Shown here piece after piece: positions 56,601-62,600 of a stretch of DNA of 64,000 bases. Position 1 is the first letter of the stretch, and each line of letters starts with the position of its first letter. The position numbers and the translations under genes are program-made. The stretch is from Chrysomallon squamiferum (Eukaryota > Mollusca > Gastropoda > Neomphalida > Peltospiridae): contig CM022679.1 in NCBI GenBank assembly GCA_012295275.1, positions 2,520,116-2,584,115 on the forward strand. Reading direction: 5' to 3'. Below the pieces are notes generated by a model that saw only the letters and a list, made by a program, of their open reading frames with translations, did not search any database and was not told the origin of the DNA.

Positions 56601-59564
56601 TTGTTCACATTTTACTCTATCTGTAAATGTTTAATAACGAAAAAACAAAATGGCCTCATGTCCACACAAACATTTGTTTTATTTCATTTTTATTTTTATT
56701 TTGTTTTGTTCAGATTGGTGATGAGATGAAGGATGACATCGGCAACATCCTCAGAATGACAGACTGTGACCATGAAGAGAACTCAGCAGCAGCTACAATG
56801 GGGACAGCGTTGTTTGAGTTGTACCTGGCTCTGCAAGAATTTTCTAGATATGGAGACCGGCTGCCTCCTGAGTGAGTGAACAAAAATTTTATTTTTAATT
56901 TTTTAAACTACTGTTGTTTTTTTAAATATTTCACAGAAACCCTAATTCATTTGTAAATATTTAAATATCTCACACAAACCATATTTCAGTTATTAATATT
57001 TAAATAGTTCAGTTATTAATATTTAAATACTTCACAACATTATATTTTAGTTTTAATATTCTTAATATTATTTCACACAAATTATATTTCTGTTTTAAAA
57101 ATATAAATATTTCACCCAAACTATATTTCAGTTATTAAAATTTAAATATTTTGCAAGTCAAATTTTAGTTTAATATTTAAATATTTCACAAGTCATATTT
57201 TAGTTTCAATATTTAAATATTTCACATCCCCATATTTTATAATTTATATTTAAATATGTCACAAAACTTTATTTTAGTTAATATTTAAATATTTCATAAA
57301 ACCATCTTTTAGTTGTTAATGTTTTGTTTACAAAAGTGTTTGAAATTATTTTGTTTGTTTCCAGTGACCAGATGAACCTGACTGTTACAAAGTCGTATGA
57401 GTGGTTTGGGTTTGCGATCAGCAGGTGGATTAACATCGCCAGGCGGAAAGCTGAACGTCGAATCAGAAAAGCAGTTGAACTAGATCGAGTAAGCAAAACA
57501 CTGTTCATGAGTAGGCATGCATATTTTTACAAAGGTGGAAGAGTTACACAGATTATAGTTTTTTTTGGTATTTGTTGTCTAAAAGAAAAGAAATTCTCTG
57601 TTAATATTCAGACATGGTCATGGAATAAAAGTATTAAAAAGCATTGTCATCTATGAAATATGTTTGTGAATGGGTGTCTGTGTGTATAGATAAGTAGTTT
57701 AATCATATACTAACATACATTTTGTAAAATTAAACATTCATAGATATATTTGCTCTTTTATACTGAATAATTTTAATTCTTTAATTATTGTTAAGAAAAA
57801 AAAACATTGTTGCTATTTTTTTTCCACTAGATATAAAAGTATTTGTAATTACATAAAATTTTGCAGTAAAAAGCTAAATAAAATTAGCATTATTAATATA
57901 TAAAATTTATATTCAGTCGTAATTTAAATTATCATGTAAAAAATAAAACAAAACTGAAAAATATATTTTATAACTAAATGAAATGTTTGTTTCCAGGTTG
58001 TTCAGGTTGATGACATGGTCAGATACAGTTCATCAGCTGTTGATGCCTGCTTTATTTTTGTACAGGTAATTTTTGTTAAAACTCTAGTTAATCTGCTTTA
58101 TTTTTGTACAGGTAATTTTTGTTAAAAATGTAGTTAATCTATTTATTTTTGTACAGGTCATTTTTGTTAAAAACTCTAGTTAGCCTGAACAAATTGTATT
58201 TACTAGACAACACCAGCAATTTTGCAAGATGTATTGTTAGGCTGATAGAATCCAGTTTGTTTGCAGAATAATTTTAACTTTTATGTTTGTTAATGCAAGA
58301 ATGCCAAAAAATATTAAAATACAGGTATTTATTCTCTGTTTGTCAGGTGATAGTTAATATTTTAAATATGTTAAAATACAGATATATATTCTGTGTTTTT
58401 CAGATGACAGAGTTTTGGAAACAGCTCAATTGGCCTGACAAAGCAGGATCCTATCCATTTGTTCTCAGACTGGTCCAGGTATGACAGTGTAACAACCTGA
58501 TATCTCAGTCCAGAAATAATAATATAACAATCTGATATCTCAGTACACATATACCAATGTAACAACCTGATATAACAATATAACAATCTGATATCTTAGT
58601 CCACATATACCAATGTAACAACCTGATATAACAATATAACAATCTGATATCTTAGTCCAGGTATAACAATAAAACAGACAGAAGCTCAGTCCAGAAAAAA
58701 CAACATAACAATCTCAGTCCAGGTATAACAGTAATCAAATATCTTAATCCAGATACAACAATAGGGTGATATGTTAGGTAAAAACAATAATCTAATAAAC
58801 TTACACTTAGAAAAAATAACTGACTTGCTTTAACACATAATAATTTAGAAATTTCAATACAGCTGGATTTAAGGATACACAAGCCCCACCCCACATTTGA
58901 TTGTTGACACATTTGTTTTTGATTATCAGTCAATGTAAAGTTTGTTTTAGACTTTCAGTAAATGTTAATTTTGTTTTAGACTTTCAGTAAATGTAAATGT
59001 TTGTTTTAGACTATCAGTAAATGTAAAGTTTGTTTTAGACTATCAGTAAATGTAAAGTTTGTCTTACAGGATATCTGTATGGCTGCCAAACTCTACGCCA
59101 GTCTTGTTCATGACAAACTCATTGCTGCAGGTTACTATGACGATGAGGGACAGTTTGATGTAACAGAACAGGTGTGTAAAAGACAGCATGCAGTATAATT
59201 TTTTACCGAGTTTTAAATAATAGTTTTAAGTCTTGTAAATCATAAGAAAAAATGGAAGTTATAGTTAACTAATGTTGTTATCATTTATTATTAATATGAC
59301 TACTTTTATTATTATTATTATTATTAGAATTATTAATACTACTATTATTATTATTACTCTTATTATTATTACTAATTTAATTAGTCTCATTGTTGTTAAT
59401 GTTACTACTACTACTAGTACTACTGTTATTATTATCATTATTATTAATGTTACAGTTACTGTCATTATAACTGTTGTTTTGTTGTTAATATTATTATTAT
59501 TATTATTACTATTATCACCATCATCATTATTATCATTATTAATACTATACCTTCAACAGGTACA

Positions 59565-59609
<45 letters not shown>

Positions 59610-59640
59610 GCTGCTACTACTACTACTACTACTACTACTC

Positions 59641-59674
<34 letters not shown>

Positions 59675-62600
59675 CACAATTATAACAATTATTACTGTAG
59701 TTATTGTAGTGTTGTTGTTGTTGTTATTACAGCTGTGTATGACAGTAAACAATATTGAACATGTGAGGAAGGCGCTGCTGCCTCTTCCCTGCAAGCTGGA
59801 GTTCCATGTCATACAGCAGGCATACGAGAAGATCAATGGACAGACAGACGGCGTAAATTTGACAGACACAATCAATGAAGCCAATGATTTCATTGTCGAC
59901 AAGCTGAACCAGATTGTACACAGAGTGGCTAGCAAGGTATGGGAACCACTGAGAAGTTATTTGTAAAATCTGACAGCTAGTTATTTAGTAAAATCTGATA
60001 GCTAGTAATGTTTTGGTGTACCACTGATTTCTTTTTTTCCATAATTTAGTTGACCTCAAAGTAATTAGTAAGAACCATTTGCTAGCAGTTTTGTAAAATC
60101 TAGTTTCTTTACTATTACCCTTATTATTCTTTACTATTACTCTTATTATTCTTTACTATTATTATTATTATTATTATTTATTATTATCATCATAATCGTC
60201 ACCATCATCATTATTTTTATTATTATCATCATCATTATTATTATTATTCAGATGCGTCCTGTTATTAAAAAAGATGTATTTCACTTAAACTGGGCTCCAG
60301 AGAGTTTACCTGCTGTTGATGTAAGTAAACTGTTGATTAAGTAAACTATTGATGTTAATAAACTGTTGATGTAAGTAAACTGTTGATGTTAATAAACTGT
60401 TGATGTAAGTAAACTGTTGATTAAGTAAACTATTGATGTAAGTAAACTGTTGATGTAAATAAACTGTTGATGTAAGTAAACTGTTGATGTAAGTAAACTG
60501 AATCAGAACAGTGACTGTGTACTGACATGATTATACTTAATTTGTTGTTTTGTGTTTATCATTATCACTACTAAATTTTAATCACATTTTAATTATTATC
60601 TGATTTTTTTTTTTTTTTTTTTATATTTATTTACTAAAAAATGATTTTAAAAAACAACAACAAAAGAACCAATAGATTATAATTAAAGTTGAAGCAAAGG
60701 TTTTAACCCAGGTCTATTTTTTATGTGTTTGCAGTGTTCTCACTAAATAGTCACTGTAACTGATACCACACGCATTCAAATGTTGCCAAACATTCTAATT
60801 TGAAAAATACAATTTTTTGTCCTCTGTGCACTTCTTCTAAATGCAGGAAAGTTTCAATTGGTGGTTTTGAAAAATTAGAGAGAATGTTAGTTTCAGTGTA
60901 TTATTGTGCACTTTTTTACTAAAACACAAAAAAAAATATTTTTCTTCTGTGTTTTTGAAAAATTACAGAGAATTTTAGTTTCAGTGTGTTATTGTGTATG
61001 TTACATATTTTATTAAAACACTAAAAAGTATGTTATGTGTTTTATTAAAACACTAAAAAGTATGTTATGTGTTTTATTAAAACACTAAAAAGTATGTTAC
61101 ATGTTGTATTCTTCAGGCTCTGGATGATCTGCTGGCCTACCTGGACAACAACTTGCTGACTCTCAACAAAAACCTGCTCAAGACAAACTTTGAACGGATT
61201 CTTCTATCAATCTGGATCCAAGTACTTGATGAGTTTCAGGCTGTCATCCTCAACGAGGAAATGGTCAGTTAAACTCAAATCTTATTACAACTCTCACTGG
61301 TTTTAGAATCTTCTTTTTCTTTCTCTTAATTGTTAACTTGTGATGTGTTCTGTATATCCATCCATTCATCCATCCATACAGCTAGATATGCATCCATACA
61401 TCTATCCAGGAATCCATGTAACTCCTCTCTCTCTCTCTCTCTCTTTCTCTCTCATTTATTTTGCCATTCACTTTCTGTCCAGGTTCCAGTTTAAGAATTG
61501 TGTTTTTCTACAGTCTCATGTTACAAATGTAGTGTATACATACTAAATAACTGTACTACATACATACAACAAGTAACTGTGTATTTTTCACCTGTACAGA
61601 GACCATCAGTTATCTATCAACGAATGTTTGATGCTTTGGGTCTTCTTGTTGATTTCTTTCATGCTAGTGGCAAAGGTTTGGCTATGGATGACATCTTAAT
61701 ACCACAATATCAGGTAAAGATTTCAATAATTCATCTTGTTTTTTTTATTCCAACATTAACTTTTTTAATAAAAAACAACAACAAAAAACAACATGAAAAA
61801 ATAAATTTAGTAATGTTTTAAACATTGTGTGGAATATAATTTTGAAGAAAATATATAATAACATAATATTACTCAAAAAATAACAAAATAATGTTAAAAT
61901 ATTTTTAAGAAAATTGCCTGTATTTTATTTTTTTTAAAGTCTGAAGTAAATTTTTTTACTGAACAGGATCTGAGAGAACAGCTCATGTTTCATGTGATGG
62001 ACACTTACTCAATCATAGAAAAGTTTTATACTCAACTCATAGATATACAGGTAAATGTCTTTCATTATAAAAATCTACTTAAAATGTGTCTATTTTATCA
62101 AGTAACTAAAATACTTCACAGAGAAACAGTTTTTTATTTTATATTTAAAAAATATGCTTAAAATGTGACTTTGCTACCATACAAACTGTTATAATGTAGT
62201 TGTTTTTTTAAATTAAATATTTAAAAATATACTTAAAATATGACTTTATCATGTTACTTAAGTACTTCTTAGAGAAACAGATATCTATTGTTTTTATAAA
62301 ATATTTTTAAAATTATCATAAAAAAAAAGGTGTATAACTTTTTTGTTTTTATAAAATATGTAAAATATTATCATAAAAGAAAAATAGGTTAAACATTTTA
62401 CATTTATGTTTTTATTTAAATAATCTTTAAAAATACACTTTTTGGTTTGTGTGTTTATTACTAAAAAGTGTGTTTATTACTATTATTATTATTATTTGAG
62501 TATTACTTTAATGTATTTGTTTCAGAAAAAACAGGACATGTGTAATTATGGAATTTTACGACTGAGGGCGATGTATCGCTACGATTCTCATACGCTAACT

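Noticed and set aside
59265-59700. 137-codon Leu/Ile-rich frame and a reverse-strand Val/Ile frame
   Set aside because: ATT/CTA repeats inside BAIAP3 intron 22 keep both strands open. The conserved coding part starts only at 59,733.
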